Positions 8,990-17,087 of a stretch of 64,000 bases of DNA are shown here, one piece after another (position 1 is the first letter of the stretch; each line of letters opens with the position of its first letter). The notes below the pieces were generated by a model. That model did not search any database. It saw only the letters and a list, made by a program, of their open reading frames with translations, and was not told the origin of the DNA. The position numbers and the translations under genes were made by a program. The stretch spans positions 5,820,001 through 5,884,000 of the forward strand of contig NZ_OX216966.1 of the NCBI RefSeq assembly GCF_945605565.1, written 5' to 3'. Origin of the DNA: Paenibacillus dendritiformis. GTDB lineage: Bacteria; Bacillota; Bacilli; Paenibacillales; Paenibacillaceae.

Positions 8990-9667
8990 ATGGATTGGCA
9001 CTATCACCAGCCCGTGTTCGCCTCAGATTCGGCGCCGGAGCTGCCGCAACTTTTTATGACGCAAGGAGCCTGGTCCGGCCATCGCCGGTTCGCGTATGAT
9101 CTGGTCCGCTTCGCCCGGCCCCGCATCATCGTGGAATTGGGCACCTTGTACGGCACCTCGTTCTTCGCCTTCTGCCAGGCGGTGAAAGACGGACAACTGA
9201 ACTCCCACTGCTTCGCCATCGATTCGTGGAGGGGCGATCCGCATGTCGGCGTCTATAACGATAGCGTCTTTCATGCGGTTCAGGCCGTTACGGACCGCGA
9301 ATTTCCGAATATCGGCGTCTTGGTGCGGAGCGACTTCAACGGAGCGGCGAAATATTTCGCCGACGGATACATCGACATCCTCCATATTGACGGTTATCAC
9401 ACCTACGAAGCGGTTTGCAATGACTATATAAACTGGCTTCCGAAGCTGGCCCGGAACGGAATCGTATTGTTCCATGACATCGCCATCCGCATGGGAGATT
9501 TCGGCGTTTACCGACTGTGGGAAGAGCTTCAAATACATCCCCGTATCACGTTCACACATTCATGCGGACTCGGCGTCCTATTCCCCAAAGGATGCCCTGC
9601 CGAATGGCTGCCGCTGATTGAGAACCAGGGAGCGCTTGTGGCGAACTATGGCGCGGGACAATCGTAG
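8990..9667 (+). CDS. Class I SAM-dependent methyltransferase (Methyltransf_24 type), copy A
   Basis: 225 residues; ATG preceded by AAAGGCGGTG. The SAM-binding motif I is IVELGTLYGTSFFAF near residue 47. HIDGYHTYEAVCNDY and GIVLFHD are the acidic and post-motif segments typical of the Methyltransf_24/cephalosporin-hydroxylase-like group, which often methylates sugars or secondary metabolites. It is followed after 67 bp by a GT61 gene, and the same pair recurs 2.6 kb downstream, so the likely role is O-methylation in glycan synthesis (inference). The protein closely resembles its copy B partner, with scattered substitutions. Confidence 0.85.
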   Translation: MDWHYHQPVFASDSAPELPQLFMTQGAWSGHRRFAYDLVRFARPRIIVELGTLYGTSFFAFCQAVKDGQLNSHCFAIDSWRGDPHVGVYNDSVFHAVQAVTDREFPNIGVLVRSDFNGAAKYFADGYIDILHIDGYHTYEAVCNDYINWLPKLARNGIVLFHDIAIRMGDFGVYRLWEELQIHPRITFTHSCGLGVLFPKGCPAEWLPLIENQGALVANYGAGQS

Positions 9668-9734
9668 ACGAACTCCTGTGGCGTTGCCCGTCCCGCTTCG
9701 GCAACAGCCACTCTGTTAAAGGAGGGCCGGATTG

Positions 9735-10820
9735 ATGAATACGATCCCTAATCTTTTCTATCACCGGACGCGAGACTGGGCTGCCGGTTATGCCTATAAT
9801 CTCTCATTGCTGCAAGAGAGGTACAAAATCATATACCCGGAGGAAACCGTCGTCTTGCCTGCACCCAAAGGGGTGGACTTGCCTCGTTGGCCGCCGCTAT
9901 ACCACACCGATGAGGCATTCGTGGCGGTCATTCCGGAGGGAAGAGTCATGACCGGGTGCGGGTACGTTGTTACCCCCGACCATCGCCGGCTTCTTGACGT
10001 GGAACTTGCTTATCCCTATCCGTTCATCGAGCTTCCTCCGCCTCAATATACAACAGAAACCGTGGCCACGTTGTTATGGGGCTGGAATATTCCCGGCTTT
10101 GCCTCTACACAGGCCATTTTCGGGCATTGGTTTTTTGATATTTTGCCCCGAATTCATCTGCTGGAGCAGAGCGGAATCGCTATCGACAAATATTTAATCG
10201 GCCAACTGACTCATCCATTTCAATATGAATCGCTGCAAATGCTCGGTTTTCCGATGGATAAATTAATTCAAGTCGACCGGAACGACTTCCATCTGGTCGC
10301 GCGCAAGCTGGTTGTGCCTGCCGTCCCGTTCATTCTCGGCGGATGTCCCCGCTGGGCCAGTCAGTTCATCCGCTCCCGCCTGAAAGACGCACATTCGATA
10401 CCTCCCCGTCCCGGCTATGAGCGAATATATGTCAGCCGGCAGGATGCGCACGTACGTCACGTCATCAATGAAGAAGAAGTGATGCAAGTGCTGGCCGAAA
10501 AGGGCTTTGTCCGCATTGTGCTCACGCCGCTGTCCATGGCGGATAAAATAGCCATCTACTCTTCCGCTCAGGTTATCGTCTCTCCGTTCGGAAGCGGAAG
10601 TATTAATACCGCGTTTTGCAATCCAGGCTCTACCTTGATCGAACTGACGCCTGTAACGGTTATGGATGGTTACTTCTGGAAAATAAGCAATCACGCCGGG
10701 ATGAATTACTACGAGGTGGTCTGTGATATCGAGCAGCCGCCGAAGCCGCTCGGCGGCGCTGACAACCTGATCGTAGACATTGAAAAGCTGAAGCGCGTGC
10801 TTCATATGGCAGGCATTTAG
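9735..10820 (+). CDS. GT61 (DUF563) family glycosyltransferase, copy A
   Basis: 361 residues from the ATG at 9735; AAAGGAGGG lies 8-9 nt upstream, which favours it over the TTG one codon earlier. Family signs are GHWFFDILPRIHLLEQ near residue 135, YVSRQDAHVRHVINEEEV near 235, and FGSGSINTAFCNPGSTLIEL near 285, which corresponds to the GAGxxN...F..PG...IEL motif of GT61. The family contains xylosyl- and arabinosyltransferases; donor and acceptor here are unknown. It has no signal peptide or membrane segment. The nearly identical-length copy B is at 12318. Confidence 0.85.
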   Translation: MNTIPNLFYHRTRDWAAGYAYNLSLLQERYKIIYPEETVVLPAPKGVDLPRWPPLYHTDEAFVAVIPEGRVMTGCGYVVTPDHRRLLDVELAYPYPFIELPPPQYTTETVATLLWGWNIPGFASTQAIFGHWFFDILPRIHLLEQSGIAIDKYLIGQLTHPFQYESLQMLGFPMDKLIQVDRNDFHLVARKLVVPAVPFILGGCPRWASQFIRSRLKDAHSIPPRPGYERIYVSRQDAHVRHVINEEEVMQVLAEKGFVRIVLTPLSMADKIAIYSSAQVIVSPFGSGSINTAFCNPGSTLIELTPVTVMDGYFWKISNHAGMNYYEVVCDIEQPPKPLGGADNLIVDIEKLKRVLHMAGI

Positions 10821-10894
10821 CCGCGCCCCCATTAGAAGTGCCGCTGCAAGGGAGCCTCTCATTCTCTCTCGCGGCACAAGCCCGATACAACCAA

Positions 10895-10920
10895 GTCCCG
10901 CAGGCAGATTGCCGCGGGAC
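10895..10920 (-). terminator. Hairpin after the peroxiredoxin pseudogene
   Basis: GTCCCGC at 10895-10901 pairs with GCGGGAC at 10914-10920. It lies 19 bp past the pseudogene stop and is followed on the minus strand by TTGGTTG, a poor T-run. A degraded version exists beside copy A. Confidence 0.4.
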
Positions 10921-10938
10921 CGGTATATTACATTTCGA

Positions 10939-11314
10939 TTAGTTGGCAGCCAGATGCTTATCGCCCGGCTTCCAATCGCTCGGGCACAGACCGCCGGATT
11001 GCAGAGCTTGCAGCACGCGGATCGTCACGTCCACACTGCGTCCGACCTTGTTGTGGCTCACGACTTCATACTTTACTTCGCCTTCCGGGTCGATGATGAA
11101 AAGACCGCGAAGCGCTACGCCCTCCTCTTCAACGAGGACGCCGTAGTCGCGGGCTACCGATTTCGTGATGTCGGAAGCGAGCGGGAAGTTCAGGCGGCCG
11201 AGGCCATTGGCATCGGCCGGCGTGTTGATCCACGCCCGGTGCGTATGCACGGAGTCGACGGACACGCTCCATGTTGAATTCTGGCGCAGGTCTGCCAACC
11301 AAACATTCCGGCAT
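10939..11314 (-). pseudogene. YkuU-type 2-Cys peroxiredoxin, internal deletion with frameshift
   Basis: An intact SD (AAAGGAGG) and ATG at 11314 start the normal N-terminus MPECLVGRPAPEFNME. The sequence then jumps to VSVDSVHTHRAWINTPADAN in another frame and runs in that frame to the normal C-terminus (GLFIIDPEGEVKYEVVSHNKVGR, GGLCPSDWKPGDKHLAAN). Compared with B. subtilis YkuU, about 60 codons are missing, including the thioredoxin-fold segment with the peroxidatic cysteine motif (FVCPTE). The resolving cysteine of GGLCP remains. Neither frame gives a working enzyme, so I call it a pseudogene. It lies between the two copies of the methyltransferase/GT61 pair. Confidence 0.88.
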
Positions 11315-11525
11315 GTCCGCTTCCTCCTTTGAGCTATCTCAAAATGTCCTGATTTATCACATTTTCTAAGATTTTTTCGCATGATTCTTACTTGGTTCTA
11401 TTATGCCACTTCGATGCCGCTTTATCCTCTCCCGCAGCAAGGCCCCGGTACCCGCGCCCCACTTCTCTCTCAAAATTGTGTGTCTCTCTTCTCTCAGTTG
11501 CCCTATTCCGCCTCTCTCCTGCCTG

Positions 11526-11534
11526 CATAGTCTA
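11526..11534 (+). promoter_or_regulatory. Sigma-K-like -10 element before methyltransferase copy B
   Basis: CATAGTCTA fits CATANNNTA and lies 41 bp before the ATG, matching the position of CATACTCTA in copy A. No clear -35 element is seen. Confidence 0.35.
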
Positions 11535-11575
11535 TCTCAATCAGTCTATTATCTCTGAAGGAGGTGTGCTTTGCG

Positions 11576-12253
11576 ATGCGTTGGCACTATCATCAGCCTG
11601 TGTTTGCAGCGGATTCCGCGCCAGAGCTGCCGCGTGAGTTCATGACGCATGGAGCCTGGTCCGGCCATCGCCGCTTTGCGTATGATTTGGTTCGCTTTGC
11701 CCGGCCCCGGACGATTGTGGAGTTGGGCACGCTGTACGGCACCTCATTCTTCACCTTCTGCCAAGCGGTCGAGGACGGACAGCTTGCCGCCCGCTGCTTC
11801 GCGGTCGACACCTGGAAAGGAGACCCGCATACCGGCAGCTATGACGATGTCGTCTATCAAGCGGTGCAAGCCGTTACCGCCCGTGAATTTCCGCAGATCG
11901 GCACCTTGGTGCGGAGCGATTTCGACGGGGCGGTTAATCTCTTTGCCGACGGGTCCATCGATGTGCTTCATATCGACGGTTATCACACCTACGAGGCCGT
12001 TCATCACGATTATACGACATGGTATCCGAAGCTGGCCGAGAATGGAATCGTATTGTTCCATGACACTGCCGTCCGCCTGTGGGATTTCGGTGTATACCGG
12101 TTGTGGGAAGAGCTCGGGGAGCATCCGCATATCACGTTCCCCCATTCGAACGGGCTCGGCGTTCTGTTCCCCAAAGGATGCCCGGCGAACTGGCTGCCTC
12201 TGATCGAGAACAAGGACGCGTTTGTGGCGAACTATGCCGCAGGACAAGTGTGA
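11576..12253 (+). CDS. Class I SAM-dependent methyltransferase (Methyltransf_24 type), copy B
   Basis: 225 residues from the ATG at 11576, with GAAGGAGG about 11 nt upstream; a GTG inside that SD is too close. Motif I is IVELGTLYGTSFFTF and the later motif is HIDGYHTYEAVHHDY, as in copy A. Differences from copy A are spread through the protein, for example WKGDPHTGSYDD against WRGDPHVGVYND, so both copies seem to be kept under selection. It is followed after 64 bp by the GT61 copy B. Confidence 0.85.
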   Translation: MRWHYHQPVFAADSAPELPREFMTHGAWSGHRRFAYDLVRFARPRTIVELGTLYGTSFFTFCQAVEDGQLAARCFAVDTWKGDPHTGSYDDVVYQAVQAVTAREFPQIGTLVRSDFDGAVNLFADGSIDVLHIDGYHTYEAVHHDYTTWYPKLAENGIVLFHDTAVRLWDFGVYRLWEELGEHPHITFPHSNGLGVLFPKGCPANWLPLIENKDAFVANYAAGQV

Positions 12254-12317
12254 TGCATGGCCTTGCCGGCTAGTGCGGCACCTGACGACGATGAGCAGCA
12301 GGAGGAGGGCTTGAAAT

Positions 12318-13403
12318 ATGAATACGATACCCGATCAGTTTTATTTGCGGACCCGGGACTGGGTTGCCGGCTTTGCCGCTGACCCTCATCTCGTGCGTGA
12401 AAGGTATAAAGTCATTTATCCGAAGGAAACGATTCATCTGTCTGCGCCCAACGGGGAAGATGTGAAGCGCTGGCCATCGGCATGTCATTTCGAGGAAGCC
12501 TTCGTGGCGATCATTCCGGAAGGGCGGATCATGACGGGGAACGGTTATGTCGTCACCCCCGATCACAAGCGGCTGCTCGATGTCGAGTATGCCTATCCTT
12601 ATCCGTTCACCGAGCTTCCTCCGCCGGAATATACGGAGGAGACCGTAGCCACCCTGATATGGGGCTGGAACATTCCCGGGGTCGCTTTTACGCAGGCCAT
12701 TTACGGCCATTGGTTTTTCGATATTTTGCCGCGGATTCATCTGCTGGAGCAAAGCGGCATCGCCATTGATAAATACTTGATCGGCAAGCTGACCCATTCG
12801 TTCCAATATGAATCGCTGCGAATGCTCGGCTTCCCGATGGACAAATTGATTGAAGTCGACCGCAATGATTATCATCTCGTCGCACGCCAGCTGGTCGTGC
12901 CCGCGGTCCCGGTCATCCTCGGCAAGAGCCCGCGCTGGGCCTATCAATTCATCCGCAAGCGGTTGAGAGATGACCGCCACATCCAGCCCCGGCCAGGGTA
13001 TGAGCGAATATATGTCAGCCGGGCGGATGCACATGCCCGCTTTGTCGTCAATGAGGAGGAGGTCATGCAGGTACTGGCCGAGAAAGGCTTTACCCGCATC
13101 GTGCTCACTCCGCTGTCCATGGAAGACAAAATTTCCATCTACTCTTCCGCTCAAGCCATCGTGGCCCCGTTCGGAAGCGGCAATGTGAATGTGGCGTTCT
13201 GCAATCCGGGCACGACGATGATCGAACTGTCGCCCGTCACCGTCGTCGATGATTATTTCTGGAAAATCAGCAATCACGCCTATATGAATTACTATGAAAT
13301 CATCTGCGATATCGAGCAGCCGCCGAAGCCGGTTGGCGGGGCCGACAACCTGATCGTAGACATTGAGAAGCTGAAGCGCGTGCTTCATATGGCGGGAATT
13401 TAG
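12318..13403 (+). CDS. GT61 (DUF563) family glycosyltransferase, copy B
   Basis: 361 residues, same length as copy A; ATG preceded by AGGAGGAGG. The motifs GHWFFDILPRI, YVSRADAHARFVVNEEEV and FGSGNVNVAFCNPGTTMIEL match copy A, and the last 20 residues are nearly identical. Most differences between the copies lie in the first 60 residues and around residues 180-220, which could change the donor or acceptor. It closes the duplicated block; the PglD-like gene begins 155 bp downstream. Confidence 0.85.
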   Translation: MNTIPDQFYLRTRDWVAGFAADPHLVRERYKVIYPKETIHLSAPNGEDVKRWPSACHFEEAFVAIIPEGRIMTGNGYVVTPDHKRLLDVEYAYPYPFTELPPPEYTEETVATLIWGWNIPGVAFTQAIYGHWFFDILPRIHLLEQSGIAIDKYLIGKLTHSFQYESLRMLGFPMDKLIEVDRNDYHLVARQLVVPAVPVILGKSPRWAYQFIRKRLRDDRHIQPRPGYERIYVSRADAHARFVVNEEEVMQVLAEKGFTRIVLTPLSMEDKISIYSSAQAIVAPFGSGNVNVAFCNPGTTMIELSPVTVVDDYFWKISNHAYMNYYEIICDIEQPPKPVGGADNLIVDIEKLKRVLHMAGI

Positions 13404-13520
13404 ACGCCCGCATGCCGTATTCATGCTGTACTGAACAATCCCCTCCTCTATATCGACAAATAACTATTTTGCCTTCCACACTACCGATGGCCTAATCTTC
13501 TGCTAGCTTGCTATCATACA

Positions 13521-13529
13521 CATACCATA
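13521..13529 (+). promoter_or_regulatory. Possible sigma-K-like -10 element
   Basis: CATACCATA matches CATANNNTA 28 bp before the TTG start of the acetyltransferase gene. It overlaps an AT-rich run, so chance is a real possibility, and no good -35 is visible. Confidence 0.25.
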
Positions 13530-13557
13530 TCCAAACGATTGACAGGAGGAATAAGCC

Positions 13558-14199
13558 TTGTCTGATAGCCAGCGGACGATCGTTATCGGGGCAGGAGGGC
13601 ATTCCAAAGTCATCATTGACATTCTTCGAGCCGATCCCGCCGTCGACCTTGTCGGCTGCACTTCCGTGGCCGGAAGCGGCTGCGTGGCCGGCGTTCCTGT
13701 CCTGGGCGATGATTCGATCCTGCCGGACCTGTATGCGCAAGGGGTCCATCAGGCGTTCGTGGCCATCGGCGACAACCGCATTCGCAGGAAAATGGCCCGC
13801 ACCGCCGCGGATATCGGCTACACCCTTATCAACGCAATCAGCCGCTACGCCTATATTTCCCCATCGGCAAGCCTTGGGTCAGGCATCGCCATCATGCCCG
13901 GGGCCGTGGTCAATGCGGAAGCCTGCATCCAGGATTTCGCCATCATCAACACCGGCGCATCTGTCGATCACGAATCTGTTATCGGAGAAGCATGCCATAT
14001 CGCTCCGGGAAGCCATTTATCCGGCAATGTGCGGGTCGGGGAAGGCTCCTTTCTCGGTACCGGAACCCAGGTGATTGACGGTATGGCGGTCGGAGCATGG
14101 TCCGTTCTGGGAGCAGGCGCCGTCGTCGTTCGCGATATTCCCGATCTATGCCTCGCCGTGGGGGTGCCGGCCCGCGTCATCAAACATTTTGATCGTTAA
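13558..14199 (+). CDS. PglD/NeuD-type sugar acetyltransferase (left-handed beta-helix)
   Basis: 213 residues starting at TTG, chosen because AGGAGGAA lies 6-7 nt upstream and no ATG fits. The N-terminal Rossmann-like part has VIGAGGHSKVIIDIL, the sugar-nucleotide binding signature of PglD, NeuD and PerB. From residue 95 come hexapeptide repeats (ISPSASLGSGIAIMPGAVV, VIGEACHIAPGSHL) ending in GVPARVIK. The family N- or O-acetylates nucleotide-activated amino sugars. The next gene, 27 bp on, is a DegT aminotransferase, the usual partner that makes the 4-amino sugar substrate. Confidence 0.88.
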   Translation: MSDSQRTIVIGAGGHSKVIIDILRADPAVDLVGCTSVAGSGCVAGVPVLGDDSILPDLYAQGVHQAFVAIGDNRIRRKMARTAADIGYTLINAISRYAYISPSASLGSGIAIMPGAVVNAEACIQDFAIINTGASVDHESVIGEACHIAPGSHLSGNVRVGEGSFLGTGTQVIDGMAVGAWSVLGAGAVVVRDIPDLCLAVGVPARVIKHFDR

Positions 14200-14226
14200 G
14201 CAGTCTTGAATGTCGGAGGGAGATAC

Positions 14227-15345
14227 ATGAAGAAATATTATCCTATAGCAGCTCCGATTCTAAACGGGAATGAAAAAAAATATGTAGCCGATTGTCTCGA
14301 TTCGACGTGGATTTCTTCCCACGGTTCGTATCTGGGCATGTTCGAGCAGCAATTCGCCGCTTTTTGCCAGACGAAGCACGCGATTACTTGCAGCAACGGT
14401 ACGACCGCGCTCCATCTGGCGCTCATCGCCCACGGAGTTGGTCCGGGGGATGAAGTGATTGTTCCGACGCTGACCTTCGCCGCCACGGCGAATGCCGTCG
14501 TGTATTGCGGAGCGGCACCGGTGTTCGTCGATTCCGAGCCGGAGACGTGGAACATGGATCCGGAGGCGGTCGTGCAGAAGATTACGCCCCGAACGAAGGG
14601 CATTATTGCCGTCCATCTGTACGGGCACCCCGTTCATATGGATCCGGTTATGCAAGCGGCTCAAGAGCACGGCTTATTTGTCATCGAGGATGCCGCCGAA
14701 GCCATCGGCGCCGAATACAAAGGAAGAAGAGCAGGTTCTCTCGGCCATACGGCCGCCTTCAGCTTATTCGGCAATAAAATCATTACAACGGGCGAAGGCG
14801 GCATCATTACAACGAATGATGACGACATCGCCGAGAAAATTCGCCTCTTCAAGGGGCAGGGGATGGATAAGTCCCGCAAATATTGGCATACGGTCATCGG
14901 CTACAATTACCGCATGACAAATATCCAGGCCGCGATCGGCTGCGCACAGCTCGAAAATATCGACTGGCATATCCAGCAGCGCATTCGGGTAGCGATGCAT
15001 TACTACGATTGCCTGCAGTACGATGAACGAATCACGCTGCCGGTCCAGAAGGTATGGTCCAAAAACGTCTATTGGATGATGAGCGTCCTATTGAACGGGT
15101 GCTCGGAAGCGAAGCGGGACCGGGTCATGGAGCGGTTGAAGGAGGATGGCATCGAGACGAGACCGTTCTTCTATCCGATGCACATTCTCCCGCCGTATCA
15201 GCATCTGCAGCCCCATACGGAGTTCCCGGTCGCCAACCGAATCGCTGCGCAAGGGATCAACATGCCGAGCCATGGCGAATTGACCGAAGAGGACATTCAT
15301 TGGATCGGCGGCAAGCTGCAGCGCGCAATAGACAAGGAATCCTAA
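14227..15345 (+). CDS. DegT/DnrJ/EryC1/StrS aminotransferase (perosamine synthase-like)
   Basis: 372 residues from the ATG at 14227, which has GGAGGGAG 5-6 nt upstream; the longer frame starting at 14206 lacks an SD. PLP-dependent sugar aminotransferase: TCSNGTTALHLAL, then VIEDAAEAIGAEYKG, then FSLFGNKIITTGEGG with the PLP lysine at residue 184. The wording of these motifs is close to GDP-perosamine synthases (RfbE/Per), which use GDP-4-keto-6-deoxymannose. With the PglD-like acetyltransferase upstream and manC 9 kb away, a GDP-N-acetylperosamine or related sugar is plausible, but no 4,6-dehydratase gene is in the window. Confidence 0.88.
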   Translation: MKKYYPIAAPILNGNEKKYVADCLDSTWISSHGSYLGMFEQQFAAFCQTKHAITCSNGTTALHLALIAHGVGPGDEVIVPTLTFAATANAVVYCGAAPVFVDSEPETWNMDPEAVVQKITPRTKGIIAVHLYGHPVHMDPVMQAAQEHGLFVIEDAAEAIGAEYKGRRAGSLGHTAAFSLFGNKIITTGEGGIITTNDDDIAEKIRLFKGQGMDKSRKYWHTVIGYNYRMTNIQAAIGCAQLENIDWHIQQRIRVAMHYYDCLQYDERITLPVQKVWSKNVYWMMSVLLNGCSEAKRDRVMERLKEDGIETRPFFYPMHILPPYQHLQPHTEFPVANRIAAQGINMPSHGELTEEDIHWIGGKLQRAIDKES

Positions 15346-15366
15346 AGCTGGAAGGGAGGGAGAAGG

Positions 15367-17061
15367 TTGAGCCGTCATTACCGAATCATTCATCATCTAT
15401 ATGAGTTGATGAGACGGGAAGGGAATGACTTTGTCAGGCAGATGTACATTCAGATGCTTCACCGGGAACCGGGCGAAGCCGAGCTGCAGCATTACGGCAC
15501 GCTTCTATCCATGGGGACAGGCAAGTTCACGGTCGCGATGGGCGTTCTGTGCAGCAATGAAGCCGAACAGTTGTACCGCCGCCCGCCCATCACGCTGATT
15601 CCCCCGCAGCAAGGCACCATCGCCAGCCGGATTCAATCCTTTTATACTGCTGAACCGCTCTTTTTCCTTCACTCTTTATATGCAGAACTGCTTGGGCGTG
15701 CCCCTGATCCGATTGGGATGGAGGGGCATTCGCGCACCCTCTCTACCAGAACCCCGCGCAGGACGCTGCTGCGCACCTTCGCCTCGTCCGAGGAATGCCA
15801 GCGGCTCCTTGCCGGACCGGCTCTCCCTCCCCTTCCGCTGCAGCCGCACCCGGCTGCGGCGGGATGGAGCGGGAGCTTTCCCGTGACACAGATCGGCGTC
15901 TTCCTGGGCTACCCCCATCCCCTCGCCCTCGACGGCGAAGGGATCGGAAGATTTCTGTACCGGCTTATCGAAGGCTTGCTGACGATACGCCACGATACGG
16001 TTATTCACATTGCGGCGACGCATTACAATGAAGGCGACACCCGCAGCACGTTCGATGGATTGAATGCCCGCTTCCCGGGCCGCTGCCGGATTGTCGGCTT
16101 CAATAATATGGGCTGGATCAACGATCATGTCCCCGCCGACATCTGGATCGTCCCGATCGTGTCTCTCGATCTGGCCCTGCATCTGAAGAAGCCGTACATT
16201 CTATGCCTGCATGATCTCGTCCATCATCAATTTCCGGAGTTATATTATACCTACCAACCTGATTTCTGCCACCGGGTGAACCGCACCGCTTATTATGTGA
16301 TGGAGAGAGCCGCAGCCATCGTATCCAGCTCTGAATACGTCCGGCTGCATCACGCCGTCGCCCTGGGAGGAATGCCTCTGGCCAAGGCCCATGTCATTCG
16401 TCTGGCCCCGCCCAGCAGCGAGTACCATTCCTTCCCGCCTGTTCCCGAAGCGGCATTTCGGGCGGCGTATCAGCTCTTCGAGCCTTATATGGTGTTCCCG
16501 ACGGTCCTGCGTCTTCACAAAAACTTCGAGCGCCTTATCGCGGCCTTTCTCCGGTACAGGCATTCGCCGGACGGCTTCGCATCCCGCCTGCGTCTCGTGT
16601 TCACGGACGATTTGAGCAACAACCCGAAGCGGGCCGAAGTGATGCAGCTTCTCCAGCAGTGCCCGAATAAGGAGATTCGCAGCAGCATCCGCTTTATCGG
16701 CCGTATTCCGAAATCCCATATCCCTTCCTTGTACCAATATGCAGCCGGCACCATTGTCCCTACGCTGTTCGAGGGCAGCTGTCCGTTTCCGATACTGGAG
16801 TCGTTGACGATGGGAACTCCGGTGGCGGTCAGCCAGCTTGAAGTCACGAAGGAACTGATACAGGATATGGAAGGATTTCTGGCCTTCAACCCCTATTCGC
16901 AGGAGGAAATGGAGGCCGCCATCCGCGGGCTGTGGCTGTATCGGAATCAATTGCTGCCGCGTCAGCAGTCCGCGATATTCCATGCGATGCAGCGTTCCTG
17001 GAACGATGTCGCCGCCGAATATTACGCCCTCATCCAGCACGTCGCCGCGGCAGGCGGCTGA
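15367..17061 (+). CDS. GT4-type glycosyltransferase with N-terminal DUF4214 repeats
   Basis: 564 residues from TTG, with GGAAGGGAGGGAGAAGG just upstream. Residues 1-150 hold two DUF4214-like helical repeats (FVRQMYIQMLHREPGEAELQHYG and FLHSLYAELLGRAPDPIGMEGH). Residues 175-555 are a GT-B glycosyltransferase: LCLHDLVHHQFPELYY in the middle, VFPTVLRLHKNFERLIAAF, and the EX7E-type motif FEGSCPFPILESLTMGTPVAVS. DUF4214 occurs in surface and glycan-modifying proteins and may bind carbohydrate or protein. The same N-terminal module precedes the three-part glycosyltransferase at 29339-31711. Gap to the aminotransferase is 21 bp, so same operon. Confidence 0.85.
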   Translation: MSRHYRIIHHLYELMRREGNDFVRQMYIQMLHREPGEAELQHYGTLLSMGTGKFTVAMGVLCSNEAEQLYRRPPITLIPPQQGTIASRIQSFYTAEPLFFLHSLYAELLGRAPDPIGMEGHSRTLSTRTPRRTLLRTFASSEECQRLLAGPALPPLPLQPHPAAAGWSGSFPVTQIGVFLGYPHPLALDGEGIGRFLYRLIEGLLTIRHDTVIHIAATHYNEGDTRSTFDGLNARFPGRCRIVGFNNMGWINDHVPADIWIVPIVSLDLALHLKKPYILCLHDLVHHQFPELYYTYQPDFCHRVNRTAYYVMERAAAIVSSSEYVRLHHAVALGGMPLAKAHVIRLAPPSSEYHSFPPVPEAAFRAAYQLFEPYMVFPTVLRLHKNFERLIAAFLRYRHSPDGFASRLRLVFTDDLSNNPKRAEVMQLLQQCPNKEIRSSIRFIGRIPKSHIPSLYQYAAGTIVPTLFEGSCPFPILESLTMGTPVAVSQLEVTKELIQDMEGFLAFNPYSQEEMEAAIRGLWLYRNQLLPRQQSAIFHAMQRSWNDVAAEYYALIQHVAAAGG

Positions 17062-17087
17062 GGAGCGTCTGCCTTTCCATCCGTCCC

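Larger units (their letters stand above)
8702..10820 (+). repeat. Copy A of a roughly 2.1-2.5 kb tandem duplication
   Basis: The unit holds a peroxiredoxin remnant, a pyrimidine-rich leader, a methyltransferase gene and a GT61 gene. Copy B spans about 10872-13403 with the same order, the same 225- and 361-residue proteins and a recognisably similar leader (CAAATTGTGCATCTCTCCCC against CAAAATTGTGTGTCTCTCTT). The methyltransferase starts are 2586 bp apart. Copy A is shorter because most of its peroxiredoxin segment is deleted. Confidence 0.85.
10872..13403 (+). repeat. Copy B of the tandem duplication
   Basis: Second copy of the peroxiredoxin / methyltransferase / GT61 unit described at 8702-10820. 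It keeps more of the minus-strand peroxiredoxin gene (10939-11314) than copy A. Divergence is spread over all codons, so the duplication is not recent. Confidence 0.85.

Noticed and set aside
12270..13424. A 384-codon minus-strand frame
   Set aside because: Shadow of the GT61 copy B gene. A similar frame opposite copy A is interrupted, so it is not conserved between the duplicates.
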